DNA from: Pseudoalteromonas sp. Scap06
GTDB taxonomy: Bacteria; Pseudomonadota; Gammaproteobacteria; Enterobacterales; Alteromonadaceae
Length of the DNA stretch: 64,000 nt
Assembly: GCF_013394165.1 (NCBI RefSeq)
Contig: NZ_CP041330.1
Location: 372,001 to 436,000, forward strand
Direction of reading: 5' to 3'
Below, one piece after another: positions 1 through 9,019 of this stretch; the first letter of the stretch is position 1; the number at the start of each line of letters is the position of its first letter. The notes beneath the pieces are model-generated. The model did no database searches, was not told the DNA's origin, and saw only the letters and a list, made by a program, of their open reading frames with translations. Both the position numbers and the translations under genes were made by a program.

Positions 1-1
1 T

Positions 2-211
2 GTTGCCGGTAATTATACCGAGTATTCAGGTGCGCAGCTTATTGAACAAGGTTTTGCCGATTACATTGCATTCGGTCGTCGTTTTATTGCCAACCCAGAC
101 TTGCCGTATCGTATTCAAGAGCAACGGCCACTAAACACTATTACCGATGGGAGAACATTGTTTGGCGGTACAGCCAAAGGTTATACCGATTACCCAGCGT
201 ATCAAAAGTAA
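2..211 (+). CDS. Alkene reductase / NADH:flavin oxidoreductase (old yellow enzyme family), 3' end only
   Basis: The frame is open from the window edge and ends in TAA at 209-211, giving the last 69 residues. They contain AFGRRFIANPDLPYR, matching the conserved C-terminal FMN phosphate-binding segment (GRPFIANPDL) of NemA/OYE-type flavin enzymes, and the end of the protein (TLFGGTAKGYTDYPAY) also fits this family. Such enzymes are cytoplasmic and reduce activated C=C bonds with NAD(P)H. The 5' part lies outside the window, so the subfamily and exact substrate cannot be assigned. Confidence 0.82.
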   Translation, partial: VAGNYTEYSGAQLIEQGFADYIAFGRRFIANPDLPYRIQEQRPLNTITDGRTLFGGTAKGYTDYPAYQK

Positions 212-244
212 CTTTCATTTCAACTGAAAATATAAGGACTGAAA

Positions 245-784
245 ATGGTTAATCTTTCAAACTCAGCAGTTACTTTACTGATCAGCGGGCTGTTTAGTAG
301 TGCCAGTTTTGCGGCTGAATTTAGTTTATCGAGCCCTGACTTACAGCCAGGGCAGGCAATAAAGAGTGAGCAATATTGGAATAGCTTTGGTTGTCAGGGG
401 GGTAATGTTAGACCACAACTTAAATGGCAAAATGCGCCTAAAAAAGCCAAAAGCTTTGCCGTGACAGTGTATGACAATGACGCACCAACTGGCAGTGGTT
501 TTTGGCACTGGGTAGTACATGATATTCCTCTTACTAGTAACTCATTATCTTCAACGACTTTGCCCAAAGGAGCCATTGAAGGTAATACAGATATGGGTAA
601 GCCCGGATACCTTGGGGCATGTCCACCAGAAGGACGCAAGCATAGCTACACCTATAAAGTGTATGCATTGGATGTAGAAAAATTAGCTGTTCCACAAGGG
701 GCAACAAGTGCACTTACAGGGTTTTTCTTACATCAGCACTCTTTGCAAACAGCCGAGATCACAGTAACGGCAGGACCGCGTTAA
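245..784 (+). CDS. YbhB/YbcL-type phosphatidylethanolamine-binding (PEBP) protein, secreted
   Basis: 179 residues. The N-terminus is a signal peptide (hydrophobic TLLISGLFSSASFA, cleavage likely just before AEF). The mature part has the PEBP core: YDNDAPTGSGFWHWVVHDIP around residues 77-96 and SYTYKVYALD near 136-145, which form the anion-binding pocket of bacterial Raf-kinase-inhibitor-like proteins. Bacterial members have no settled role; a periplasmic location is inferred from the signal. It starts 33 bases after the reductase stop with AAGGACTGAAA upstream as ribosome site, and it may be cotranscribed with the reductase and the small gene that follows. Confidence 0.88.
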   Translation: MVNLSNSAVTLLISGLFSSASFAAEFSLSSPDLQPGQAIKSEQYWNSFGCQGGNVRPQLKWQNAPKKAKSFAVTVYDNDAPTGSGFWHWVVHDIPLTSNSLSSTTLPKGAIEGNTDMGKPGYLGACPPEGRKHSYTYKVYALDVEKLAVPQGATSALTGFFLHQHSLQTAEITVTAGPR

Positions 785-803
785 TTAGCTTAGGAGATAA
801 AAA

Positions 804-1058
804 ATGAAGGCTTTACCTTTACTCACTGTTTTAATAGCACTGTGTAGCAGTAGGCTGTTAAGTGCGGCCCCATTATCTGATGAATCAGGCTATTGGCCTG
901 ATGATGCACAATTAGTGATTTCTATTTCAATGCAATTTGAGGCAACAGCACAAGATAGCTCTGACGAAGATGAAAGCAATAAGAGCACGGTGAAGTCGAC
1001 TTGTCATCCAGTGAAAACGCAGTCTGAACTTGAACGAGATATAAGAACGGGTGGTTGA
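804..1058 (+). CDS. Small secreted hypothetical protein
   Basis: 84 residues, not recognised. The first 22 residues are a clear signal peptide (LLTVLIALCSS core, likely cleavage at LSA-AP). The mature part is short and acidic, with a run rich in Asp, Glu and Ser near residues 50-60 (DSSDEDESNKST), a single Cys, and no domain I know. The ribosome site AGGAGA lies 8 bases before the ATG, and the gene follows the PEBP gene by 19 bases, so the two are probably one transcript that ends at the terminator at 1071-1097. Translation is likely; function is unknown. Confidence 0.6.
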   Translation: MKALPLLTVLIALCSSRLLSAAPLSDESGYWPDDAQLVISISMQFEATAQDSSDEDESNKSTVKSTCHPVKTQSELERDIRTGG

Positions 1059-1070
1059 TAGAACAAAATA

Positions 1071-1097
1071 AAAACCCACTTTGAAAAGTGGGTTTTT
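1071..1097. terminator. Bidirectional intrinsic terminator
   Basis: AAAACCCAC pairs with GTGGGTTTT across an 8-base loop, with T runs on both strands. It lies between converging genes (804-1058 rightward and 1108-1614 leftward) and can serve both. Confidence 0.85.
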
Positions 1098-1107
1098 ATT
1101 TTAAGAA

Positions 1108-1614
1108 TTAAAGCTCAAAGGGAGCAACACCGACAGCTTGCATTTGATAACCCACTTGGGCTATTTCGCCAGACCAAGTTTGCGTTTTAATAACGCCCGT
1201 TACAACAATCGCATCATATAAGCTATCGATGGGCACACCGCCTTTAATAGTTACATGAACCAGCTGGTTTGGCGGTGGGGGCGGCACATGAATACAGGCA
1301 CCAAAGTAAGGGACTAATAAAAACTCGGTAATAAGTTCGCTGTCACCTTCAAGTGGCACAACAAAACCAGGTAAGCTAACAGACTGCCCATCAAGTGCTT
1401 TAACAACCGGCGCGTCCAAATCAGGTTGCACCCAGTTTTGCTCACTGCCTTCGTGATTAGCTTGTGCTTGGGTATCTATTTGCACATGCCCTTGTGGGAT
1501 CAAGTCTTCCCAAAAAATTTCCTTCGGGGGATTTGCAATGCTAGCAAAGCTAATTAGTACTGCACTTAATAGCATTAAAGAGTGTGTAGTTACTTTAAAC
1601 AACGTCATGATCAT
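1108..1614 (-). CDS. DUF3299 periplasmic protein of a metal-type ABC locus
   Basis: 168 residues with an N-terminal signal peptide ending near SFASIA-NPPK. The mature part has the DUF3299 features: FWEDLIPQG at its start, DGQSVSLPGFVVPLEGD, and the diagnostic FGACIHVPPPPPNQ block with its Cys, His and proline run. The family is uncharacterised biochemically. It is encoded directly after an FtsX-like permease and its ATPase (8 bases after the permease stop), and I recall DUF3299 proteins with such ABC genes in Vibrio and Shewanella loci linked to zinc. A role as a periplasmic helper of that transporter is inference. Confidence 0.85.
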   Translation of the reverse strand: MIMTLFKVTTHSLMLLSAVLISFASIANPPKEIFWEDLIPQGHVQIDTQAQANHEGSEQNWVQPDLDAPVVKALDGQSVSLPGFVVPLEGDSELITEFLLVPYFGACIHVPPPPPNQLVHVTIKGGVPIDSLYDAIVVTGVIKTQTWSGEIAQVGYQMQAVGVAPFEL

Positions 1615-1622
1615 CCTAAAGT

Positions 1623-2870
1623 TTATATTTTTATACTCATACCATCACTAAGAGAATAAAAGTAAGCGCGTGTAGCAGGGATCAAGCCAATAATGAATCC
1701 CGCAGCCATAATAACGCCAATCAAAGTGAGTTCATAGTCAGAGAGCATACTGATATTAATGCTCACTCCAGTTTGGCTTTGTAAGTAACCCGCGGTTGTG
1801 CCCATAAGCGCATAAAATAGAGTACAGCCTACTAAGCAACCTAAAAAGGTAGTGAGCAGTGATTCTATACTGATCAGTGAAAATAATTGCCAAGGGCGGG
1901 CGCCCACAGAACGTAATATTGCCAGTTCTCTGCGGCGTTGATTAAGGTTAGCCAGCAGTGTGGTTAACATGCCGAGCAAGCTAATAATGACCACCACAAA
2001 TGAAAATAGCAATAGGATCTTTTCTATTATTGCCAGCATTTCCCAAAGCTCTTTTAGTGTGACTGTAGGCATAATCGCTAATAGAGGCTCTTGCTTATAT
2101 TGATTTATGTTGCGCCTAATTTGTAGCGTATAAAGTGGCGAGTCGAAGCCCATTAAAAAGGCGGTAATTTGTTTTGGATGGCCAACTAGTGCGTGATTCG
2201 AGTGGTCATGATGATCGTTATGCTTATGATGGCCGCCACCATGAATCAATTCAATTGCCGCCAGTGGTACATGTAAGGTTTTATCAACAGGGGTGCCGGT
2301 AGGCTTTAAAATACCAATAACTTTAAAGGGGTTATCATCATGATGATGAAAGCTAGTATTGCCCATACCATGAGAAATCACAATTTCATCACCAATCTTA
2401 TAGGCCAGTTTACTTGCAACCTCACTTCCTATAACAACTTCATTGATGCTAGAAAAAGCCTGTCCTTGTTCAAATTCTAAGGACTGTTTTTTAGCAAACC
2501 GATAGTGCTTAAAATAATCGAGTGTGGTGCCTAAAACTGCTTGTCCTTTATGGCTATCACCAAGGCTGATAGGAATGCTCCATTTAACCCCGCGTTGTTT
2601 TGTTATGTATTGATAGCTTTGCCAGCTCACCCCATTATTAGTGTGGCCAATTCTAAACACCGAGGACAGTAGTAATTGAATATCGCCAGTACGTGCGCCA
2701 ACAATTAAATCGGTACCCGAAATGGTATTACTAAAACTACTTTTAGCATCTACGCGAACGCGCTCAATACTGAGTAATAACATGACGCTAATCGCAATAG
2801 TGAGCAATGTCAGTAATACACTGGCACGTCTATTTAGCAAACTTTTATAGGCAAGTTTAAATAAAATCAT
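1623..2870 (-). CDS. FtsX/MacB-type ABC transporter permease with His-rich periplasmic loop
   Basis: 415 residues in the LolC/MacB topology: one membrane segment near residues 17-35, a large periplasmic domain, then three C-terminal segments near 283-310, 332-355 and 380-400 (the last in EL-TLIGVIMAAGFIIGLIPA). The periplasmic domain holds two histidine clusters, SFHHHDD near 175 and HHKHNDHHDHSNH near 214-226, suggesting Zn or other divalent metal binding. The start codon overlaps the ATPase stop (ATGA at 2867-2870), so the pair is translationally coupled. The permease type normally drives periplasmic work rather than solute import, so direct ion import is not assured. Confidence 0.88.
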   Translation of the reverse strand: MILFKLAYKSLLNRRASVLLTLLTIAISVMLLLSIERVRVDAKSSFSNTISGTDLIVGARTGDIQLLLSSVFRIGHTNNGVSWQSYQYITKQRGVKWSIPISLGDSHKGQAVLGTTLDYFKHYRFAKKQSLEFEQGQAFSSINEVVIGSEVASKLAYKIGDEIVISHGMGNTSFHHHDDNPFKVIGILKPTGTPVDKTLHVPLAAIELIHGGGHHKHNDHHDHSNHALVGHPKQITAFLMGFDSPLYTLQIRRNINQYKQEPLLAIMPTVTLKELWEMLAIIEKILLLFSFVVVIISLLGMLTTLLANLNQRRRELAILRSVGARPWQLFSLISIESLLTTFLGCLVGCTLFYALMGTTAGYLQSQTGVSINISMLSDYELTLIGVIMAAGFIIGLIPATRAYFYSLSDGMSIKI

Positions 2871-3553
2871 ACATCACCTTGTAAATTTACTAAGTCGATT
2901 GTGCGGCTAAAGAGTGGCTTTAATGTTTCATCGTGACTGACAAAAACAAGCGTGCTGTTACTTTTTTTTGCTTGTTCAAATAGCAGCTTAATAAAGCTTT
3001 CACGATTTTGCGTATCAAGTGCTGAAGTGGGCTCATCGGCAATGATAAGTTCGGGACTGCCTATAAATGCGCGTGCTGCGGCAACTCGCTGTTGTTGCCC
3101 AATACTTAAAGTGGCAACATTTTGATTATGAAAGTGCGGCTCCAACCCAAGTGCGTTGAGAAGTCGGGCGGCTTCTTTAGTTAAACTATCAGTTTGGTTG
3201 AGTACGTGCTGCTGACGCTTTTTCGAAAATTGGCATCCTAAACATACATTTTCTAATGGGGTTAAATAAGGTAGTAAATTAAAGTTTTGGAAAATATAGC
3301 CAATATGATCAGCTCTAAATGCATCGCGCTGTGCATTGGTAAGCGCACTTAGGTTTTGGTTCAAAACACAAAGTTGGCCGCTAGTGGTTACATTAATGCC
3401 TGCCAGTAGTGCGAGTAAGGTAGATTTACCACTGCCGCTTGGTCCATGTAAAAAAACATGTTCACCTTCATCAATGGCGAGTTGCTCAATAGTGAGAGTG
3501 GGGCTGGCTGCTTTTTTATGCCATTTAAAAGATACATTCTCAAGGTTGATCAT
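2867..3553 (-). CDS. ABC transporter ATP-binding protein, LolD/MacB type
   Basis: 228 residues. Walker A GPSGSGKST (residues 36-44), Q-loop FQNFNLLPYLTP, signature LSIGQQQRV (canonical LSGGQ with an Ile in place of the first Gly), Walker B LIIADEPTSALD, and switch histidine in VFVSHDE. Length and motifs fit ATPases partnered with FtsX-like permeases. It overlaps the permease gene by 4 bases. The upstream gene for a glycerophosphotransferase-like enzyme ends only 6 bases before this ATG, so cotranscription is possible although the functions look unrelated. Confidence 0.9.
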   Translation of the reverse strand: MINLENVSFKWHKKAASPTLTIEQLAIDEGEHVFLHGPSGSGKSTLLALLAGINVTTSGQLCVLNQNLSALTNAQRDAFRADHIGYIFQNFNLLPYLTPLENVCLGCQFSKKRQQHVLNQTDSLTKEAARLLNALGLEPHFHNQNVATLSIGQQQRVAAARAFIGSPELIIADEPTSALDTQNRESFIKLLFEQAKKSNSTLVFVSHDETLKPLFSRTIDLVNLQGDV

Positions 3554-3559
3554 AACGGC

Positions 3560-4630
3560 TTACCAACTCCAATAGTTAAGTCTTTTGCGCATTTTAAATT
3601 GTCTAAGAAGATTAAGCGGTTTAGCTTTGAGTTTTTCATCACTATGCAACAGTTCATTGGTTGCGCAAAGTACTCGTTGGCTTGACTTGCCATCTGTGTA
3701 TGGGTGTAATTCTTGGCAAAAAGTTTCAATATTATCCACAAGTTCTTTTGGGTAAGTTAGTGCATAGTCTATTGCGGCTTCAACGTTATTTTTATCTGTA
3801 ATATCAAGTAAGTGTTTTTCAGGTGCTTTATTACAAAACGTTACAACCGGTTTTCGTTGTACTAAAAACATCAGTAGTATGGATGAAGTATCGCACAGCA
3901 TTACATCAGCAGATTGTAATAAAGGAATAACATTGTCTGTTTCAACAAAGGTTAGATTATCATTACTTAACGCTTGATATTTATTAACCCACTCTTGCGG
4001 CATTTTCGGATGAAACTGAACTAATAGTCGCCATTTACCGCTTTTACTAAAGTGTTTTATTTGTTCATAAAGTTTAGGTGCAAGAGATAAGCGTTTTGAA
4101 AATGTAGAACAGATTAACACCGTTGGGCGAGAGTCTTTACTTAAATAAGGATTACTTGCATGATCATTAAACAGAGGATCTAGTGTGGGCCAGCCAGTTT
4201 CTGAAACTTGGAAAAAGCCATGCTTTTTAGCAAGCTCTTGAAACCTTAAAGTCGTATTAGGTCCTTGTGTACAATATAAATCAAAACAACCTCTAATATT
4301 GAAGTGGTCTTCTTTACCTTTTCTATTTAGTTTTCCAGAATTAAAACCATGAAATACAGCTACTTTTTTTCCTGGAATAAAGCTTGGAATAGTATTGCCT
4401 GGTATGAAAACAGCATCTGGCTCCCAATCTTTTATACTTTTGACTGATTCAAGGCGATGTTCAGTTGATTTTAAAAACTTAGGGTCTACTTCATCACCCT
4501 CTAAAAACCATTTAACTTCCCCTCCTTGAGCTAATATTTCTGCTTGCAAAGGCCTTAAAATAGCATAGGAATAATTTTGAGAAATATACATTAAATATTT
4601 CTTATTCTTAGTGGCAGTTAAATAGTTCAA
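3560..4630 (-). CDS. CDP-glycerol glycerophosphotransferase-like enzyme
   Basis: 356 residues in the GT-B-like fold of the CDP-glycerol:poly(glycerophosphate) glycerophosphotransferase family. Visible landmarks are VAVFHGFNSGK near residue 90 (conserved HG of the catalytic region), LVQFHPKMP near 205 (HP motif), and the nucleotide-binding block SADVMLCDTSSILLMFLV near 237-254 (D-SS). In Gram-negative bacteria such proteins usually modify surface polysaccharide; the product here is unknown. No signal peptide. A short ribosome site (AAGGAG, 7 bases upstream on the minus strand) supports the ATG at 4630. No other polysaccharide genes are adjacent. Confidence 0.78.
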   Translation of the reverse strand: MNYLTATKNKKYLMYISQNYSYAILRPLQAEILAQGGEVKWFLEGDEVDPKFLKSTEHRLESVKSIKDWEPDAVFIPGNTIPSFIPGKKVAVFHGFNSGKLNRKGKEDHFNIRGCFDLYCTQGPNTTLRFQELAKKHGFFQVSETGWPTLDPLFNDHASNPYLSKDSRPTVLICSTFSKRLSLAPKLYEQIKHFSKSGKWRLLVQFHPKMPQEWVNKYQALSNDNLTFVETDNVIPLLQSADVMLCDTSSILLMFLVQRKPVVTFCNKAPEKHLLDITDKNNVEAAIDYALTYPKELVDNIETFCQELHPYTDGKSSQRVLCATNELLHSDEKLKAKPLNLLRQFKMRKRLNYWSW

Positions 4631-4719
4631 GCTAGCTCCTTAGGGCAAGTAATCATGCAAGTTTACCCCAATGCGCCAGCTAGATAAATATTCTGAGATG
4701 ATTTGTTTTTAGCCTAAGA

Positions 4720-4748
4720 TTGAGCTTTGTGATTGCCTAGATTATTAT
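4720..4748 (+). promoter_or_regulatory. Probable sigma-70 promoter of purC
   Basis: TTGAGC (4720-4725) and TATTAT (4743-4748) are separated by 17 bases, 60 bases before the purC start. I see no PurR-like palindrome around it. Position and spacing are good; activity is inferred. Confidence 0.5.
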
Positions 4749-4808
4749 AGAGCGCCTAACCCCAATTCCATACTTTGCTCTTTGAGCATGCCAAACCCCG
4801 GAGATAGC

Positions 4809-5912
4809 ATGACTAGCTATAAAGTTTTAGACGTAAACGATGACTTACCCATTCGTACTAAAGGTAAAGTACACAGTGGCAAAGTGCGTTCAGTTTATTG
4901 GTTGACCGATGCAGATAGTAAACGCTTAATAAATGAAAAAGGCTATAACGTTCCTGCCGATACTGAATTGGCCATTATGGTTATTTCAGACAGAATTTCT
5001 GCTTTTGATTGCATATGGCAAGGTGAAAATGGCCTAAATGGCGTGCCGGGCAAAGGCATTGCATTAAACTCAGTGGCTGCTCATTGGTTTAACATGTTTA
5101 ATGAAGCCGGTTTGGCGGGTAATCATATTGTTGATATTCCTCACCCATACGTATGGATTGTTCGTAAAGCCAGTACAGTTAAAGTTGAAGCAATTGCTCG
5201 TCAATATATTACCGGCAGCATGTGGCGCGACTACGCCAAAGGCGAAAGACACTTTTGTGGTTTGCAACTTCCAGAGGGCTTAAAAGCGAATCAAAAGCTT
5301 GAGCAAGTACTCATTACTCCTTCTACTAAAGGTATTATAGAAGGGGTGGCTGATATTCCTGCCGTTGATGATGTAAATATTACGCGTGAAAATATTACGA
5401 ACAACTTAGATGTTTTCAATTTTAAATCGGCTGACGATGTCACCAAATATGAAAAATTATTGGTAGAAGGGTTCGAGCTAATTAGTAATGAGTTAGCTAA
5501 GCTTGGCCAGATTTTCGTTGATACCAAATTTGAATTTGGTTATGTAGAAGATTTAAATGGTGTGCAGCAACTTATTTATATTGATGAAGTAGGGACACCA
5601 GATTCATCGCGTATTTGGGATGAAGCATCTTATAAGAATGGCAAAATTGTTGAAAACTCAAAGGAAGGCTTCCGTCAGCTGTTAATTAATAACGTGCCAG
5701 AGAGTGATGTATTATTAAATAAAGACCGTATGGCTGAGCGTGAGCAGCTAGCAAAAGATTATATTTTACCTGAGTCAGTAATGCTTGGAGTGTCTGACAC
5801 TTATGTGGGTATTGCTAGCAAAATTGTCGGTAAAGAGATCGTTATACCCAATGATCCGCGCCAAGAAGTGATTGCAATTTTAGATACTGACTACGGTTTA
5901 ATTAATCACTAA
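4809..5912 (+). CDS. purC: Phosphoribosylaminoimidazole-succinocarboxamide (SAICAR) synthase, long form
   Basis: Joins CAIR and aspartate with ATP in purine synthesis. From the ATG at 4809 the protein is 367 residues, against about 237 in E. coli. The nucleotide-binding start reads [13 protein letters not shown], closer to the yeast Ade1 style than to the LYEGKAK of short PurC. Other landmarks are [26 protein letters not shown] and [14 protein letters not shown]. The C-terminal [19 protein letters not shown] corresponds to the family's terminal helix. I prefer 4809 over the in-frame ATG at 4782 because GGAG sits 5 bases upstream. It appears monocistronic. Confidence 0.93.
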   Translation: MTSYKVLDVNDDLPIRTKGKVHSGKVRSVYWLTDADSKRLINEKGYNVPADTELAIMVISDRISAFDCIWQGENGLNGVPGKGIALNSVAAHWFNMFNEAGLAGNHIVDIPHPYVWIVRKASTVKVEAIARQYITGSMWRDYAKGERHFCGLQLPEGLKANQKLEQVLITPSTKGIIEGVADIPAVDDVNITRENITNNLDVFNFKSADDVTKYEKLLVEGFELISNELAKLGQIFVDTKFEFGYVEDLNGVQQLIYIDEVGTPDSSRIWDEASYKNGKIVENSKEGFRQLLINNVPESDVLLNKDRMAEREQLAKDYILPESVMLGVSDTYVGIASKIVGKEIVIPNDPRQEVIAILDTDYGLINH

Positions 5913-6048
5913 CGAGCAAGTTAATCTTAATGATAAAGCTTGTTTAAACTAGTGAAAAAGTATTTATTTTTAGTAACTGAGCTATAATTCTTGCAATTAG
6001 TGCTCGTCTCTAATTAACTTAACCTATGGTGAATATTTAGGTGTGATT

Positions 6049-6714
6049 ATGTTAGAGCGAGCAATGCAAGTTATTGCAAAACGTCGTTATTTATTAGTAC
6101 TGGGTGCATTGTTTAGTGTATCGGCGTTTGGCAATACCATTAATTTGGTTATTAAAGATCAGCATGGCCAAGTATTGCCTAATGCTGTCGTAGAAATAAA
6201 TCATTTACCTTCCTCAAAAGCTACGGGCAATTTACCCACGGTGGTAATGGATCAAGTTGATAAACAGTTTTCACCGCAGCTGCTTATTGTACGTCAAGGT
6301 CAGTACGTAAACTTTCCAAATAGCGATAATATTCGCCACCATGTATATTCTTTTTCAAAAGCAAAGCCTTTTCAATTAAAGCTCTATTCTGGTCAGCCAG
6401 AAGAACCCATTAAGTTTGATAATCAAGGGGTTGTTGTTCTAGGCTGCAATATCCACGATTCTATGGTGGGCTATATTTATGTCGCTAATAGTAATCATGT
6501 GTATACCAGCAACGAGCAAGGCCAAATAAAGCTACAAGTTGACTCTTTTCCTGTGCAAGCCAGTATCTGGCATTCACTGCAAACAGCGACTTTGGATAAT
6601 AAAAAAATGTTTGATATAAAATCAACCAGCCCGGTATCAATCACTATAAATACATCTATGCCTGCACCACGTAATACCTTTGGCAGTCAATTTAGGGAAG
6701 GTAATGGGCAATAA
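6049..6714 (+). CDS. Cupredoxin-like periplasmic protein (methylamine-utilisation-protein-like)
   Basis: 221 residues with a signal peptide ending near VSAFG-NT. The core is a plastocyanin-type domain: IRHHVYSF (H97, H98) and VVLGCNIHDSMVGYIYV with C133, H136 and M139, the usual His-Cys-His-Met ligand arrangement for a mononuclear copper site, so copper binding is likely. Such proteins are often labelled methylamine utilisation protein, but no methylamine genes are present. A GTG start at 6043 is possible; the ATG at 6049 is preferred. It overlaps the downstream GGDEF-EAL gene by 11 bases, so it may be a sensor or electron partner for that unit (inference). Confidence 0.85.
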   Translation: MLERAMQVIAKRRYLLVLGALFSVSAFGNTINLVIKDQHGQVLPNAVVEINHLPSSKATGNLPTVVMDQVDKQFSPQLLIVRQGQYVNFPNSDNIRHHVYSFSKAKPFQLKLYSGQPEEPIKFDNQGVVVLGCNIHDSMVGYIYVANSNHVYTSNEQGQIKLQVDSFPVQASIWHSLQTATLDNKKMFDIKSTSPVSITINTSMPAPRNTFGSQFREGNGQ

Positions 6715-9019
6715 TTTACGTAGCCGTATAACAACGCTATGCGTTGGCTTGGTGTTACTTACAACTTTACTCAGCTTAGTGAGTTTTTGGTGGTCTACGA
6801 GTAAGTTTCAGGCAGAAAAAGTCCAGCAAAATATAACGGTTGCGCAAAGCGTTTATAAGCAATATTTAAAATCAAAAGAGAGCTTGCTATTAACTGCTGC
6901 AAAGGTTTTAACCGCTGATTTTGGTTTTAAGCAAGCAGTTGCTACTCGCGATGCAGCCACCATTAGTAGTGTGCTATACAATCATAGCCAACGGATCAAT
7001 GCCGATTTAATGCTGTTGCTCGATTTATCGGGGCGGTTAGTGTCTGCTAATGTGAATGCACAAAATTTTGCAGATAACCTACAGCCCTTGATGGATGAAT
7101 TATTAAATAATTCTGAACAATCGAGCTTTGTAGTGTTAAATAATCAGCTCTATCAAGTAATATTATTGCCAGTTAAAACCCCCAGAACCATCGCTTACAG
7201 TTTAGTCGGGTTCAAAATCACATCGGCTGTGACTACTGAGCTAAAAAGCTTAACCGGTATGGAGGTTAGCTTTGTTGCGCAATTAGATAGTTTTGCAGCA
7301 AGCTCGTTTGCACCTCAACCTGAAAAATTTCAACCTATAGAATACTTTGAAAATAAAACTACAGCTCGTTTTTTTGCTGAGTACTTGGCCTATGAAAATC
7401 AACAAATAGCTTTACCGTCTTTGCAATCACACCCGGTCACCTTACTACTAAGTGCTGATTTAACCTCAAGTTATCGAGATATTGAGCAACTATTGCTAAC
7501 GCTAGTTACATTGGCCGTGTTAACCATGTTATTTGGTGTGATCACCAGTAGTTTGCTTGCCAATAACTTAACCAGCGGACTTACACAGTTAGCGGTTATC
7601 GCAAGGCAATTTGCCAAAGGTGACTACCGTTTTAAATTTGAAGGTAAAAAACAAAGTAGCGAAGTAGAAACGCTAGTCAGCGCCTTTAATAACATGGGTA
7701 ATGATATTAATAAGCGTGAGCAGCAAATCAGTTTTCAAGCACATCACGATACCTTAACAGGGTTTTATAACCGTTCAGCCATGTTAGATTTATTGGCAAA
7801 GCAGCTCACTAAAGATAGATGCTACACGCTTGTTGCTATTGATATAAAAGGCTTAAGACACATAAACGACAAGCTTGGTCCGCAAGTAGGAGATGAGTGT
7901 TTAATTGCGGTGGCAAACCGTATTCGTCAATTCTCTGATGAGCTTGGTGGATTTCATGCACGAATTGGCGGCGATGAGTTTCTAACGGTTTACCCCAGTG
8001 TGGAGGCTGACCAAGTAAAATGTGCTGTAGCCGATTTGATTGAGCAATTACAGGCACCTTATCAGATTAAAAGCTTAAAAATAAGTTTGCGTTTTAACGC
8101 TGGGATTGTGCAGTACCCTGGACAAGGCGTTAAAGCGGACGATTTAATGCGGCGTGTACTCATTGCTGTTGATGCGGCTACAACAAGCCAACAAAGCTTA
8201 CATTACTACCAAGATGGTGAAGATGAGGCGCACTTAGACCGTTTAATCATGCTTGATGAGCTCAAACAAGCGATTGATGATGATAACGGGCAACTGTTTA
8301 TGACTTATCAGCCTAAGTTGAATATTAAAAGTCAGAAAATTGATAAGGTTGAGTCACTTATTCGTTGGCAACGTGATGATGGAAGTTGGGTTTCGCCTGA
8401 AGTGTTCATTGATTTAGCTGAGCAGTCAGGATTAATTGTGGAACTAACTGCCTGGGTTGTCGATACAGTTATTGCGCAAATAGCCGATTGGTATAAAAAA
8501 GGGATTCACTTACAGGCAGCCATTAATGTGTCAGCCCAAGATATTGCGCATGCGGGATTTCATAATTTGTTGGTCGCGACCTTAAAGAAATATCATGTAA
8601 GCCCAAGTTCCGTCACTATTGAGTTGACGGAGCGCGATATGATCGAAAATGAAGCTCAAGGTATCAAAGCGTTAGAGAACTTAAAAACTATCGGTGTTAA
8701 AATATCACTAGACGATTACGGTGTCGGGCAAACATCATTGGGGCGATTAAAAATGTTACCTATTGATGAGCTTAAGCTAGATAAATGCTTTATTTTAACT
8801 TTGCATGAGTCACAAAAAGATCAATACATAGTGCGCTCGTCAATCACACTTGGACACCAACTTGGGTTTTCAGTGGTGGCCGAGGGCGTAGAAACGGCAG
8901 CGTCTTTATCATTGCTTCATGAAATGCAATGCGATCATGCACAAGGTTACTACTTGAGTCGTCCTTTAAAAGCACAACAACTAGAACAATGGTTAGAGGA
9001 ATATCAGGGTGTACATTAA
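6704..9019 (+). CDS. Membrane-bound GGDEF-EAL cyclic-di-GMP signalling protein
   Basis: 771 residues from the ATG at 6704 (AGGGAAGG just upstream; an in-frame upstream start at 6680 has no such site). Order: membrane segment near 14-33, a periplasmic sensing domain of about 230 residues, second membrane segment near 263-288, HAMP-like linker, GGDEF domain with intact GGDEF at 422-426, then an EAL domain. The EAL signature reads ESLIRW at 550, keeping the metal-binding Glu; INVSAQ, IELTER, LDDYGVG and AEGVE are also present, so both domains look potentially active. The periplasmic part could receive signals from the cupredoxin-like protein encoded just upstream. Confidence 0.93.
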   Translation: MGNNLRSRITTLCVGLVLLTTLLSLVSFWWSTSKFQAEKVQQNITVAQSVYKQYLKSKESLLLTAAKVLTADFGFKQAVATRDAATISSVLYNHSQRINADLMLLLDLSGRLVSANVNAQNFADNLQPLMDELLNNSEQSSFVVLNNQLYQVILLPVKTPRTIAYSLVGFKITSAVTTELKSLTGMEVSFVAQLDSFAASSFAPQPEKFQPIEYFENKTTARFFAEYLAYENQQIALPSLQSHPVTLLLSADLTSSYRDIEQLLLTLVTLAVLTMLFGVITSSLLANNLTSGLTQLAVIARQFAKGDYRFKFEGKKQSSEVETLVSAFNNMGNDINKREQQISFQAHHDTLTGFYNRSAMLDLLAKQLTKDRCYTLVAIDIKGLRHINDKLGPQVGDECLIAVANRIRQFSDELGGFHARIGGDEFLTVYPSVEADQVKCAVADLIEQLQAPYQIKSLKISLRFNAGIVQYPGQGVKADDLMRRVLIAVDAATTSQQSLHYYQDGEDEAHLDRLIMLDELKQAIDDDNGQLFMTYQPKLNIKSQKIDKVESLIRWQRDDGSWVSPEVFIDLAEQSGLIVELTAWVVDTVIAQIADWYKKGIHLQAAINVSAQDIAHAGFHNLLVATLKKYHVSPSSVTIELTERDMIENEAQGIKALENLKTIGVKISLDDYGVGQTSLGRLKMLPIDELKLDKCFILTLHESQKDQYIVRSSITLGHQLGFSVVAEGVETAASLSLLHEMQCDHAQGYYLSRPLKAQQLEQWLEEYQGVH

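Noticed and set aside
4631..4719. Zur operator upstream of the glycerophosphotransferase/ABC block
   Set aside because: I looked for a palindromic GTTATA-type box and saw none convincing.
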